From the NCBI GenBank assembly GCA_013696365.1, contig JACCYS010000066.1:1-13503 (forward strand): DNA of 13,503 nucleotides, in the 5' to 3' direction. The translations under genes and the position numbers were made by a program. The stretch is from Nocardioidaceae bacterium (GTDB lineage: Bacteria; Actinomycetota; Actinomycetes; Propionibacteriales; Nocardioidaceae). The notes below the pieces were generated by a model. That model had not been told where the DNA came from, did not search any database, and saw nothing but the letters and a program-made list of their open reading frames with translations. Shown piece after piece: positions 1 to 6,105 of this stretch (the first letter of the stretch is position 1; the number at the start of each line of letters is the position of its first letter).

Positions 1-1052
1 AGCCGCTCGGCGGCAGCTCGGCGCGCCACCGGCACCAGGGTCGTCGACAGCCGCTGGTCTTGCTCGGAGTGCGCCACCACACCCGCCACGGTGACGTCCA
101 GCGCGACCCATCCCAGCCGGCGCCACACGATCGGCTCAGTGACGACCAGACCACGGACCCGCTGCACCGGCAGCGACGCGCTGCGTACCCCGAGCAGACC
201 GGCGCGCACCGCCAACCCGCGGGGAGAGCGGCGTACCGAGAAGCCATATCCGTCGACGCATCCTTTGCCGATGGAGGTGACCACCGCGAGCAGGACCGGC
301 AACACCAGGGCAACCGACACCGCCCCCCCGGTAGCGGGTGCACCAGGCATGCGTAACGGCTGCGGCAGGCCAACCGCGGAAGCCGCAGCGGCCGCGATAG
401 CGGTGGCGCTGACAACCAATGCCGACAGCAGGGGCCCGGTGCGCAAGATCTGTGCGGCTAACAGCAGACCCGGGGAAACCCGGTGCAAGAGCTCTTCATT
501 GGCTGTGTTCTCCCGGGCCTGGATCCCGCCGACCGGCACCCCGTCGGACCCGGATGCAGCGAGCCCCGCCGCCTCGGACTGCACCGGGTCGACGCCACCC
601 TCGCGCCCGGCCTCGACGAGCAGGTGGGCGCGCAGGTCGGTGGCACGGCGCAACGACAGATAAGCGAGCGTCACCTCGCTGTCCGAGCCACCACCGGCAG
701 TCTCGATCGCCAGCGAGGCCATGCCGAAGATGCGGGCGAGCAAGGGTTGCTGCACCTCGATCGCCTGGATGCGGTCCAGTCGGACCCTGCGCGAACGGCG
801 GCGCAACACCCCACTGTCGATTCGCAGCTCGTCGTCACCGACTCGATAGCGGGTGAACCACCACGAGACAGCCGCACCAGCGAAGGTGACGGCGAACACC
901 GCCGGCGCCAGCCACCAGGGCCAACCGGACTGCTCTCCGTCGATCAGCCGACGGCCGGCAGTGATGGCCAGCGCAACCAGCACCAAACCGCCGCGAAGCA
1001 GTGGCGACAGCGGGTGCACCCGGGCAAAGCCGGGCTCTGCGGTACCGCTCAC
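1..1052 (-). CDS. PH domain-containing membrane protein (YdbT/bPH2 type), 3' end cut off by window edge
   Basis: The reading frame is open from a GTG at 1052 to the left edge, giving 350 residues without a stop. The start forms a 4-bp GTGA overlap with the stop of the upstream PH-domain gene. Two hydrophobic segments lie near residues 17-33 and 41-58, followed by a bPH2-like stretch (motifs RYRVGDDELRIDSGVLRRR and RLDRIQAIEVQQPLLARIFG). A second hydrophobic region follows near residues 190-255, then another PH-like unit (GYGFSVRRSPRGLAVRAGLLG). This alternation of membrane pairs and bPH2 units is typical of YdbT-like proteins, which usually have about 450-500 residues, so roughly 100-150 are probably missing here. 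The molecular role of the family is poorly defined; a membrane-associated function together with the partner gene is inferred. Confidence 0.85.
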   Translation of the reverse strand, partial: MSGTAEPGFARVHPLSPLLRGGLVLVALAITAGRRLIDGEQSGWPWWLAPAVFAVTFAGAAVSWWFTRYRVGDDELRIDSGVLRRRSRRVRLDRIQAIEVQQPLLARIFGMASLAIETAGGGSDSEVTLAYLSLRRATDLRAHLLVEAGREGGVDPVQSEAAGLAASGSDGVPVGGIQARENTANEELLHRVSPGLLLAAQILRTGPLLSALVVSATAIAAAAASAVGLPQPLRMPGAPATGGAVSVALVLPVLLAVVTSIGKGCVDGYGFSVRRSPRGLAVRAGLLGVRSASLPVQRVRGLVVTEPIVWRRLGWVALDVTVAGVVAHSEQDQRLSTTLVPVARRAAAER

Positions 1053-1570
1053 AGGCCGGTCGCCTGTTCCTCGCCGCGTTGGGTCAGCCGGTCCCGGAGC
1101 CGGGCGGCCTCCGCAGGGGAAAGGCCGGGGATGTGCGCCCGACTGCTGGGTGAGGCGGTGTGCAGCTGCACCATCGCCAACCCGAACAGCCGGTCCAGCG
1201 GCCCGGCGTTGACGTCCACCATCTGCAGCCTGCCGTAGGGCACCAAGTCGATGCGTCGCCACAGCGCCCCACGGGTGACCACGAGGTCCGCATCCCGCTC
1301 GGCGTAGCCCCAGGCGCGCGCCGACCGGCCCGCCACCACCCACACCAACGCGAAGACCAACACGGCTAACACCGCCAGCGACCACCACCAGCTGGCCTGG
1401 TCCGGCCGCAGTACGGCCGCGACGGTGAGGGCGGCCAACACCGCCAGCAGCGTTACACCGGCCCCCGCGCGCCGCACCCGGGCCAGCCCCGGTCCGAGCC
1501 GCACCCACGAGGCGCCGGGCACCTGGAACGGGTCGGCGCTGGTCACGTAATCGAGCCTACGGGCTGACAT
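1049..1570 (-). CDS. PH domain-containing protein (YdbS/bPH2 type)
   Basis: Encodes 173 residues from the ATG at 1570. A GTG at 1600 in the same frame would add ten residues and is the alternative; I prefer the ATG because a GAG lies 6 nt upstream and because related proteins begin shortly before the ADPF..PG..W motif, here at residues 12-22. Two membrane helices lie near residues 37-54 and 62-80. A bPH2 domain follows, about residues 85-160, with the motifs YAERDADLVVTRGALWRR and VPYGRLQMVDVNAGPLDRLFG. This is the usual short partner of the longer multi-PH protein encoded next, and the two genes overlap by 4 bp, so they are probably co-transcribed and translationally coupled. Function is not established for the family. 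The frame runs back to a stop at 1676-1678 with no further good start. Confidence 0.85.
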   Translation of the reverse strand: MSARRLDYVTSADPFQVPGASWVRLGPGLARVRRAGAGVTLLAVLAALTVAAVLRPDQASWWWSLAVLAVLVFALVWVVAGRSARAWGYAERDADLVVTRGALWRRIDLVPYGRLQMVDVNAGPLDRLFGLAMVQLHTASPSSRAHIPGLSPAEAARLRDRLTQRGEEQATGL

Positions 1571-1703
1571 GTCCGGCTCGGGCCGTGACTTGCGGGGCAC
1601 AGCGTCGTTGAGCCAGTGCGGGCCACGGCTCGGCGACGCGACCCATCGGTGCCGCCGACCGCCCCGAAGTGTCTGTCAGCAGTGACGGGCCGAATCGTTT
1701 GGC

Positions 1704-1772
1704 ACAGCAGAGTCGGCATCAGTCGGGACCGGTCGGGGGACGGCCCCGCCGCGATGGTGCCGGCTCTGCTGT
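1704..1772 (+). terminator. Long stem-loop followed by TTTT in the divergent spacer
   Basis: Bases 1704-1721 pair with 1755-1772 over 18 positions: 16 Watson-Crick pairs plus T1713-G1763 and T1719-G1757. The 33-nt loop can form an inner stem (1731-1738 with 1744-1750, one bulged base). The last paired T begins a TTTT run (1772-1775). Read as plus-strand RNA this resembles an intrinsic terminator. It lies upstream of the plus-strand nuoD-like gene and outside any gene, so it could insulate that promoter, end a short plus-strand transcript, or act in a leader. In minus-strand RNA both wobble positions would be A-C mismatches, which favours the plus strand as the functional one. Confidence 0.5.
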
Positions 1773-1776
1773 TTTC

Positions 1777-1796
1777 GGGGGGGTCGTCGGGGGGGG
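1777..1796 (+). repeat. Two homopolymeric G-runs (G7 and G8)
   Basis: A run of seven G (1777-1783) is followed by TCGTC and a run of eight G (1789-1796), directly after the stem-loop and about 40-60 bp before the predicted start of nuoD-like transcription. Such runs can form a G-quadruplex on the plus strand and are prone to replication slippage. Either role is inference; the runs themselves are plain in the sequence. Confidence 0.6.
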
Positions 1797-1823
1797 TTAA
1801 CGTCGCGAGTCACCGAGCATCCG

Positions 1824-1829
1824 TACGCT
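1824..1829 (+). promoter_or_regulatory. Predicted -10 box (TACGCT) for leaderless nuoD-like transcription
   Basis: TACGCT fits the actinobacterial SigA-type -10 pattern TANNNT and ends 7 nt before the GTG at 1837. That spacing would put the transcription start on or next to the first base of the start codon. No Shine-Dalgarno sequence precedes the GTG, which agrees with leaderless initiation. No good -35 hexamer is seen at 17-18 bp; TTAACG at 1797 is too far away. Confidence 0.45.
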
Positions 1830-1836
1830 GCCCCGG

Positions 1837-2982
1837 GTGAGCGAGGTGGTTGTCGGCGTCGGCGCGGCGACCGGCGCCAGCCACGTGCTGTCTCTTGGGC
1901 CACACCATCCGTCGGCGCACGGGGCGTTGCGGCTGCGGCTGTGGCTCGACCAGGACCGGATCGTGGCCTGCGAGCCTGAGGTGGGCTTCATGCACCGGGG
2001 TGCAGAGAAGTTGTTCGAGGTGCGCGACTACCGCCAGATACTGATGCTCGCGAGCCGACACGACTGGGTGTCTGGCTACTCCTCCGAGTTGGGCGTTGCG
2101 CTGGTTGTCGAGCAGATGCTCGGCATCGAGGTGCCGCCGCGGGCGGTGTGGGTGCGTACCTTGCTGGCCGAGTTGACCCGAGCGGTAGCCGGGCTCGCGT
2201 TCCTTGGCGGGTTACCCCGCGAGATGTGTGGTGCGGTCGACCCGGTGCCGCTGTTCGCCGATCGGGAACCACTGCAGGATCTCGTCGAAGAGGCTGCAGG
2301 CGGTCGTGTGCACCTGATGATCACCCGCGTCGGGGGGCTCCTCGGGGACCTGCCCGACGGTTGGTTGAAACGCGCCCCGGCGGTCGTTGCGGCGATCCGC
2401 CGGCAGGTCGACGACACCGGTGCTGCGCTGCTGAGCGATGAGTCGCTGCGGGCGCGGACAATCGGTGTCGGCGTGCTTGATCGAAGCACTGCGCTTGCGC
2501 ACGGCGTCACCGGGTCCGCTGCGCGCGCATCGGGTTTGGATCTCGATCTGCGCCGCGACGACCCCTACCTGGCCTACCCAGAGCTGGCGGCGGCCGGGGT
2601 GTTGCGGGTGCCCACCCGCAACACCGGCGACGCCTTTGCTCGGCTTGATCTGCTGCGTGAGCAGACCCTGATCGCGCTCGACCTGGCCAGCGCTTGTTTG
2701 AACCGGCTGGCTGAGCTGCCACCCGGCCCGGTTGACGTTCGGCTGCCCAAGATCTTGAAGGCACCCGAGGGCTCAGCGCACGGGTGGGTGGAGAGCCCCA
2801 TCGGCATCAATGGCTACTACTTGGTCTCTCACGGTGAGAAGACGCCCTGGCGGCTCAAGCTGCGTACCGCCTCTTTCGGTACGGTCTCGGCCCTGCCCGC
2901 GATGATTATCGGCGGCCGGGTGGAGGACCTGGTCGCCGTGCTCGCCTCCACGTTCTTCGTGACCGGTGACATCGACCGGTGA
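1837..2982 (+). CDS. nuoD: Stand-alone NADH-quinone oxidoreductase subunit D paralog
   Basis: 381 residues, close to the usual length of NuoD/Nqo4 (about 400), the complex I subunit lining the quinone pocket. Recognisable blocks are LSLGPHHPSAHGALRLRL (18-35), EVGFMHRGAEKLFEVRDYRQ (48-67), VPPRA..R.LLAELTR (99-115), GLLGDLPDG (167-175), GVTGSAARASGLDLDLR (223-239), ESPIGINGYYLVSHGEKTPWRLKLRTASF (319-347, in part) and the ending GDIDR. There are no CxxC pairs, so it is not a [NiFe] hydrogenase large subunit. No other nuo gene is adjacent; a complete nuo operon elsewhere is inferred. The position matching the quinone-site Tyr (Tyr87 of Thermus Nqo4, in MDY) is Trp77 (HDW). The GTG start is supported by the -10 box 7 nt upstream. 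It could be an alternative complex I subunit or a repurposed paralog. Confidence 0.87.
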   Translation: MSEVVVGVGAATGASHVLSLGPHHPSAHGALRLRLWLDQDRIVACEPEVGFMHRGAEKLFEVRDYRQILMLASRHDWVSGYSSELGVALVVEQMLGIEVPPRAVWVRTLLAELTRAVAGLAFLGGLPREMCGAVDPVPLFADREPLQDLVEEAAGGRVHLMITRVGGLLGDLPDGWLKRAPAVVAAIRRQVDDTGAALLSDESLRARTIGVGVLDRSTALAHGVTGSAARASGLDLDLRRDDPYLAYPELAAAGVLRVPTRNTGDAFARLDLLREQTLIALDLASACLNRLAELPPGPVDVRLPKILKAPEGSAHGWVESPIGINGYYLVSHGEKTPWRLKLRTASFGTVSALPAMIIGGRVEDLVAVLASTFFVTGDIDR

Positions 2983-3012
2983 CATCGACCCGTCACCTCG
3001 ACCGGTGAGGGG
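2961..3012. repeat. 13-bp tandem repeat, about four units, spanning the nuoD-like stop codon
   Basis: GACCGGTGACATC occurs perfectly at 2961-2973 and 2974-2986. A third unit at 2987-2999 matches 10 of 13 bases, and a fourth at 3000-3012 matches the first nine. The TGA stop of the nuoD-like gene (2980-2982) lies within unit two. The spacer between the convergent genes can also fold: GGTGAC (2978-2983) with GTCACC (2992-2997), or TCACC (2993-2997) with GGTGA (3004-3008). These hairpins may serve as a bidirectional terminator, although no T-tract follows. Confidence 0.75.
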
Positions 3013-3030
3013 TGCCTGTGGATCTGCTGG

Positions 3031-3477
3031 TCAGTCCTCGTTGTGGCCCGGCACCCGGCAGGCTCGCTCCAGCAGGACTCCGCCCACCACCATCGCAACG
3101 GCTGCGAGCGCCGCCACCAGTCCATGCACCAGCCGCTCGCGCGGCAGCGTGGCCTCGGCGCGACCGGCGAAGGTCAGCGCGAAGGCCAGGTAGCCGCCGG
3201 CGACCAGAGCGCCGGACAGCGCAGCTGCCCGCCCAAGCAACAGCAGCGCCACCGCCCGGCCGGGATCGACGCGAAGCCCACGCCGGTGCAGGGTTCGCCA
3301 TGTGTTGGCGGCCAACGCGAGCAACAACGCCGCCAAGAAGCCGAGCGCCACGGCAGCCGACCATGGAACGGTCGGTGCGATGGCGCCGACCAGGGCAAAG
3401 CCGGCCGGCACCAGGCCACCGAGGAGCGCACCGATCACCGCGGTTGCGGCCAGGGCCGCCACGCTGGTTGGCCGCAT
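3031..3477 (-). CDS. DUF3180 family membrane protein
   Basis: 148 residues from the ATG at 3477, which lies 10 nt beyond the folK stop with GGGG just before it; a TTG at 3507 overlapping folK is a less likely start. Four hydrophobic segments are visible near residues 5-32, 39-58, 74-104 and 115-136, with a basic cytoplasmic loop (RTLHRRGLRVDPGR) between the second and third. The C-terminal LERACRVP fits the conserved end of DUF3180, an actinobacterial family commonly encoded directly after folK. No catalytic motif is seen and its function is unknown; position at the end of the folate cluster suggests co-expression and possibly a linked role. It converges on the nuoD-like gene with 48 bp between stop codons. 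Confidence 0.85.
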   Translation of the reverse strand: MRPTSVAALAATAVIGALLGGLVPAGFALVGAIAPTVPWSAAVALGFLAALLLALAANTWRTLHRRGLRVDPGRAVALLLLGRAAALSGALVAGGYLAFALTFAGRAEATLPRERLVHGLVAALAAVAMVVGGVLLERACRVPGHNED

Positions 3478-3487
3478 GCGCCCCGGC

Positions 3488-4066
3488 TCAGTCGATGGTG
3501 ACGGCAACGTCGTCGCGCCGGGTGATCTGTTGCGGTTCGCTACCGCCGGTGAGATCAGCGATCAGGTCAACGACCCAACCATGCCCCGGCAGGTATGCCT
3601 CGGAGTCGACATCGATCCACGGCTGCAAGACGAACAGCCGCTCTTGTGCTCGCGGGTGCGGCAGCACCAGGTCGTCGTCCTCGATCTTTTGATCTCCGAC
3701 GACGACCAGGTCGAGATCCAGCGTGCGGGGGGCGTGCCGCTCGACGCGTTCGCGTCCGAAAGCATCCTCGATCGCCAGGCAGCGGTCCAGCAGCGTGCGA
3801 GGCGTGAGTGTGGTGTCCGCGCTCACGACCACGTTCAGAAAGTCACCTGCATCGCTGGGTCCGCCGACCGGCGCCGACTCATACACCGGCGACACGTCGA
3901 AGATGCTGATCCCCGGTGTGTCCACCAGGGCAGACAGCCCACCCTGCAGGCTCTGCTCTCGTTCCCCAAGGTTCGAGCCGAGGCTGATGACGACGCGTCG
4001 GATGGGCCGCATCTCGCCAGTCATCGTGTCAGCGTCGACGATGTAGGGGTTGGGTGTCTCGGTCAC
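3488..4066 (-). CDS. folK: 2-amino-4-hydroxy-6-hydroxymethyldihydropteridine diphosphokinase (HPPK)
   Basis: Transfers pyrophosphate from ATP to 6-hydroxymethyl-7,8-dihydropterin, the step before dihydropteroate synthase in cytosolic folate synthesis. 192 residues from a GTG at 4066. The start was chosen because it overlaps the folB stop by 4 bp (GTGA) and because actinobacterial FolK proteins have a similar 20-residue lead-in before the first strand; the frame stays open to 4177 but that part lies inside folB. Motifs: VVISLGSNLGERE (25-37), SPVYES (59-64), GDFLNVV (74-80), and the HPPK signature APRTLDLDLVVVGD (112-125) with Asp117 and Asp119 as the magnesium ligands. LPHPRAQERLFVLQPW (135-150) is the usual end block. 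All expected catalytic residues are present. Confidence 0.95.
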   Translation of the reverse strand: MTETPNPYIVDADTMTGEMRPIRRVVISLGSNLGEREQSLQGGLSALVDTPGISIFDVSPVYESAPVGGPSDAGDFLNVVVSADTTLTPRTLLDRCLAIEDAFGRERVERHAPRTLDLDLVVVGDQKIEDDDLVLPHPRAQERLFVLQPWIDVDSEAYLPGHGWVVDLIADLTGGSEPQQITRRDDVAVTID

Positions 4067-4455
4067 GATCGACTCCGCTCTATCGTGACGGCAACCTCGG
4101 TCACCGGCACCGGTACGGGTGCCTGCGGTTTGTGCACCGTCACCACTGCACGGCGTACGGGCTGTTCCGACAGGCAAAGGGTGGCGATTCGCTGCGCCAG
4201 TGTTTCGATCAGGTCCACCGGGTCAGATTCGACCGCTTCGTGCACCCGCTGGGCCAGCGCCCCGTAGTCCACAGTAAGCGACAGGTCGTCCGCATTTCCA
4301 GCCGGGCTGAGGTCCAGGAACAGCACGACGTCGACAACGAAGTCTTGTCCGTCGCGGCGTTCGTGGTCCAGCAGGCCATGATGACCGCGAGCACGCAACC
4401 CGGTGATGCAGATCCGGTCCTGGTGATGGTCGGCGTCGGCCAGCTGGGCATTCAT
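4063..4455 (-). CDS. folB: Dihydroneopterin aldolase
   Basis: Converts 7,8-dihydroneopterin to 6-hydroxymethyl-7,8-dihydropterin and glycolaldehyde, providing the substrate of FolK. 130 residues, near the family norm of about 120. Visible features: ITGLRARGHHGLLDHERRDG (17-36) with the conserved Glu32, FVVDVVLFLDL (39-49), the VDYG turn (62-65), the substrate-contact LIETLA (82-87) and VTVHKP (105-110) with the catalytic Lys109. The ATG at 4455 overlaps the folP stop (ATGA) and the gene's own stop overlaps the folK GTG, so expression is probably coupled through folP-folB-folK. The open frame continues far upstream to 4887, but that part is a shadow of folP. Confidence 0.95.
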   Translation of the reverse strand: MNAQLADADHHQDRICITGLRARGHHGLLDHERRDGQDFVVDVVLFLDLSPAGNADDLSLTVDYGALAQRVHEAVESDPVDLIETLAQRIATLCLSEQPVRRAVVTVHKPQAPVPVPVTEVAVTIERSRS

Positions 4456-5390
4456 CGGGCACCGATCGCACTCTGCGATGCGGCCGCTACCTTGGCCACC
4501 ACGCGGACCGCATCCGCGCTGCCCGCTGCCTCGTGCACGCGCACGCACCACACCCCAGCCAACGCGGCCAGCACGCTGGTGGCGACGGTGGCGTCGTCTC
4601 GGCGGAGCACCGGCCGCTCCGGGCCGGGCTCGGCGGCCGAGCCTCCGGCGGTGAGCAGTTGACCGAGGAACCTCTTGCGGCTGGCGCCAACCAGCAACGG
4701 CCGCTGCAGCGCGTGCAACTCGTCGAGTCTTGCCAGCAGTTGCCAGTTGTGCTCGGCCGTCTTGGCGAAGCCGAGCCCGGGGTCGACGATCAACCGGCTG
4801 GCGGCAACGCCGGCCGTCGCAGCGGCCCGTAGCCGCTCGGTCAGCTCGGCGCACACATCGTGCACGACGTCGCCGTAGTGCGCCCACGACTGCATGTCCG
4901 CCGAGTGCCGGCGCCAGTGCATCAGCACGTACGGCACCCCCGCGGCTGCCACCCAGGCCAGCATTTCCGGATCGGCCAGACCGCCGGACACGTCGTTGAC
5001 CATGCTGGCCCCGGCGTCCACGGCAGCGGCAGCCACCTGCGGGCGCATGGTGTCCACCGAGACGACCGCACCTGTCGCTGCCAGCTCACGCACCACCGGG
5101 ATCACCCGGGCGAGCTCGTCGGCCTGCTCGACCCGGGACGCCCCCGGCCGAGTGGATTCGCCGCCGACATCGAGCAGGTCGGCGCCCGCGGCGATCAGCG
5201 CCTGCCCGTGCGCGACAGCCTGATCGGGCGGAAGCCACCGACCACCGTCGGAGAACGAGTCCGGTGTGACGTTGACGACGGCCATGACGAGACTGCGTCC
5301 CGGGTCGGGAAGCCCGGGCACGACGGGGACCGGGGTGGCCTGCACGCTGGCAAAGGTAGCGCTCGGTACATGCGAGCTCGCGGCCCGCAC
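4452..5390 (-). CDS. folP: Dihydropteroate synthase
   Basis: Condenses 6-hydroxymethyl-dihydropterin pyrophosphate with p-aminobenzoate; the sulfonamide target. 312 residues in a TIM-barrel pattern with all signatures: NVTPDSFSDGG (40-50), DVGGESTRPGA (74-84), VSVDTMRP (110-117), NDVSGG (132-137), LMHWR (156-160), DPGLGFAKTAEHN (203-215), LVGASRKRFLG (233-243) and VRVHEA (283-288), the phosphate-binding end. The start is the weak point: the GTG at 5390 is the furthest upstream before an in-frame stop and has no clear Shine-Dalgarno sequence; GTG at 5345 or 5321 would still leave the core intact. It is 59 nt downstream of folE, a gap holding a 10-bp palindrome (5431-5440) but no convincing promoter. 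Confidence 0.95.
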   Translation of the reverse strand: MRAASSHVPSATFASVQATPVPVVPGLPDPGRSLVMAVVNVTPDSFSDGGRWLPPDQAVAHGQALIAAGADLLDVGGESTRPGASRVEQADELARVIPVVRELAATGAVVSVDTMRPQVAAAAVDAGASMVNDVSGGLADPEMLAWVAAAGVPYVLMHWRRHSADMQSWAHYGDVVHDVCAELTERLRAAATAGVAASRLIVDPGLGFAKTAEHNWQLLARLDELHALQRPLLVGASRKRFLGQLLTAGGSAAEPGPERPVLRRDDATVATSVLAALAGVWCVRVHEAAGSADAVRVVAKVAAASQSAIGAR

Positions 5391-5449
5391 TGCGCTGACG
5401 AATTGCGCTCGTAAGTTCCGCTGGGGTGGTCAGCCGGCTGGCGTAACGA

Positions 5450-6103
5450 TCAGCGCAGGATCAGGCTCATCGCTTCGCTACGCGTGGCCGGGTCGCGCAG
5501 CTGTCCCCGTACCGCGCTGGTCACGGTCCGAGCGCCGGGTTTGCGCACTCCCCGCATGGTCATGCACAGATGCTCTGCCTCTACGACGACGATGGCGCCT
5601 CGCGGTTGCAGCAGCCGGGTGAGGGCGTCGGCGACCTGTGTGGTGATCCGTTCCTGCACCTGCGGCCGGCGGGCGTAAACGTCGACGAGCCGCGCGAGTT
5701 TGGACAGCCCGGTGATGCGCCCGTCGGCGGCCGGGATGTAGCCGACGTGGGCCACGCCGGTGAACGGCACCAGGTGGTGCTCACAGATCGACCACAGCTC
5801 GAGGTCCTTCACCAGCACGAACTCGTCGTGACCGAGGTCGAAGGTGGTGGCGAGAACGTCCTCGGCGCGCTGCCGCAGGCCTGCGGTGAGCTCGTGCCAG
5901 GACCGCGCAACCCGGTCAGGGGTGTCCCGCAGACCGTCCCGATCGGGGTCCTCACCGATCGCCACCAACAGCTCGCGTACGGCGGCAGCTGCGCGCTGCC
6001 GGTCGTACGGGCGGGTCGCACCGCCGTCGCTGCCGTCACCGTTGACCCCGCCGCTGTCGCCGTCGGACGGACCCGGCGGTGGCAGGGTGACCGGGTCGAC
6101 CAC
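5450..6103 (-). CDS. folE: GTP cyclohydrolase I (FolE type 1)
   Basis: Converts GTP to 7,8-dihydroneopterin triphosphate, the first committed step of folate synthesis. 217 residues; the first 30 are a Gly/Asp/Pro-rich extension, and the catalytic domain then follows the E. coli pattern. Zinc ligands are Cys107 and His110 (SICEHHLVPF) and Cys180 (EHLCMTMRG); His109 and His178 match the catalytic histidines. GRITGLSKLARLVDVYARR (128-146) and the RGVRKPG turn are also typical. The GTG start at 6103 lies 2 nt after the ftsH stop and the 3' end of ftsH (GGGGGCGGGCGC) precedes it, so it is probably expressed with ftsH. Because the zinc Cys is intact, this is the zinc-dependent type 1 enzyme rather than FolE2. 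Confidence 0.96.
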   Translation of the reverse strand: MVDPVTLPPPGPSDGDSGGVNGDGSDGGATRPYDRQRAAAAVRELLVAIGEDPDRDGLRDTPDRVARSWHELTAGLRQRAEDVLATTFDLGHDEFVLVKDLELWSICEHHLVPFTGVAHVGYIPAADGRITGLSKLARLVDVYARRPQVQERITTQVADALTRLLQPRGAIVVVEAEHLCMTMRGVRKPGARTVTSAVRGQLRDPATRSEAMSLILR

Positions 6104-6105
6104 TG

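Noticed and set aside
483..1238. 251-residue plus-strand open frame over the PH-domain genes
   Set aside because: Shadow of the minus-strand frame, which carries membrane helices and bPH2 motifs.
1616..1840. 74-residue plus-strand frame in the divergent spacer as a small gene
   Set aside because: It spans the hairpin and G-runs, has no ribosome site and no recognisable motif.
1837..2982. [NiFe] hydrogenase large subunit
   Set aside because: Related fold, but no CxxC pairs for nickel are present and the length and blocks fit NuoD.
3302..4267. 321-residue plus-strand open frame across DUF3180 and folK
   Set aside because: Antisense to well-supported genes and without a recognisable motif or ribosome site.
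4456..4887. Upstream extension of the folB frame
   Set aside because: Lies inside folP; its Arg-rich translation is unlike FolB, and the ATG at 4455 gives a normal-length protein with an ATGA overlap.
5431..5440. Palindrome CAGCCGGCTG between folE and folP as an operator
   Set aside because: Ten bases of GC-rich dyad with no flanking promoter elements; expected by chance in this composition.
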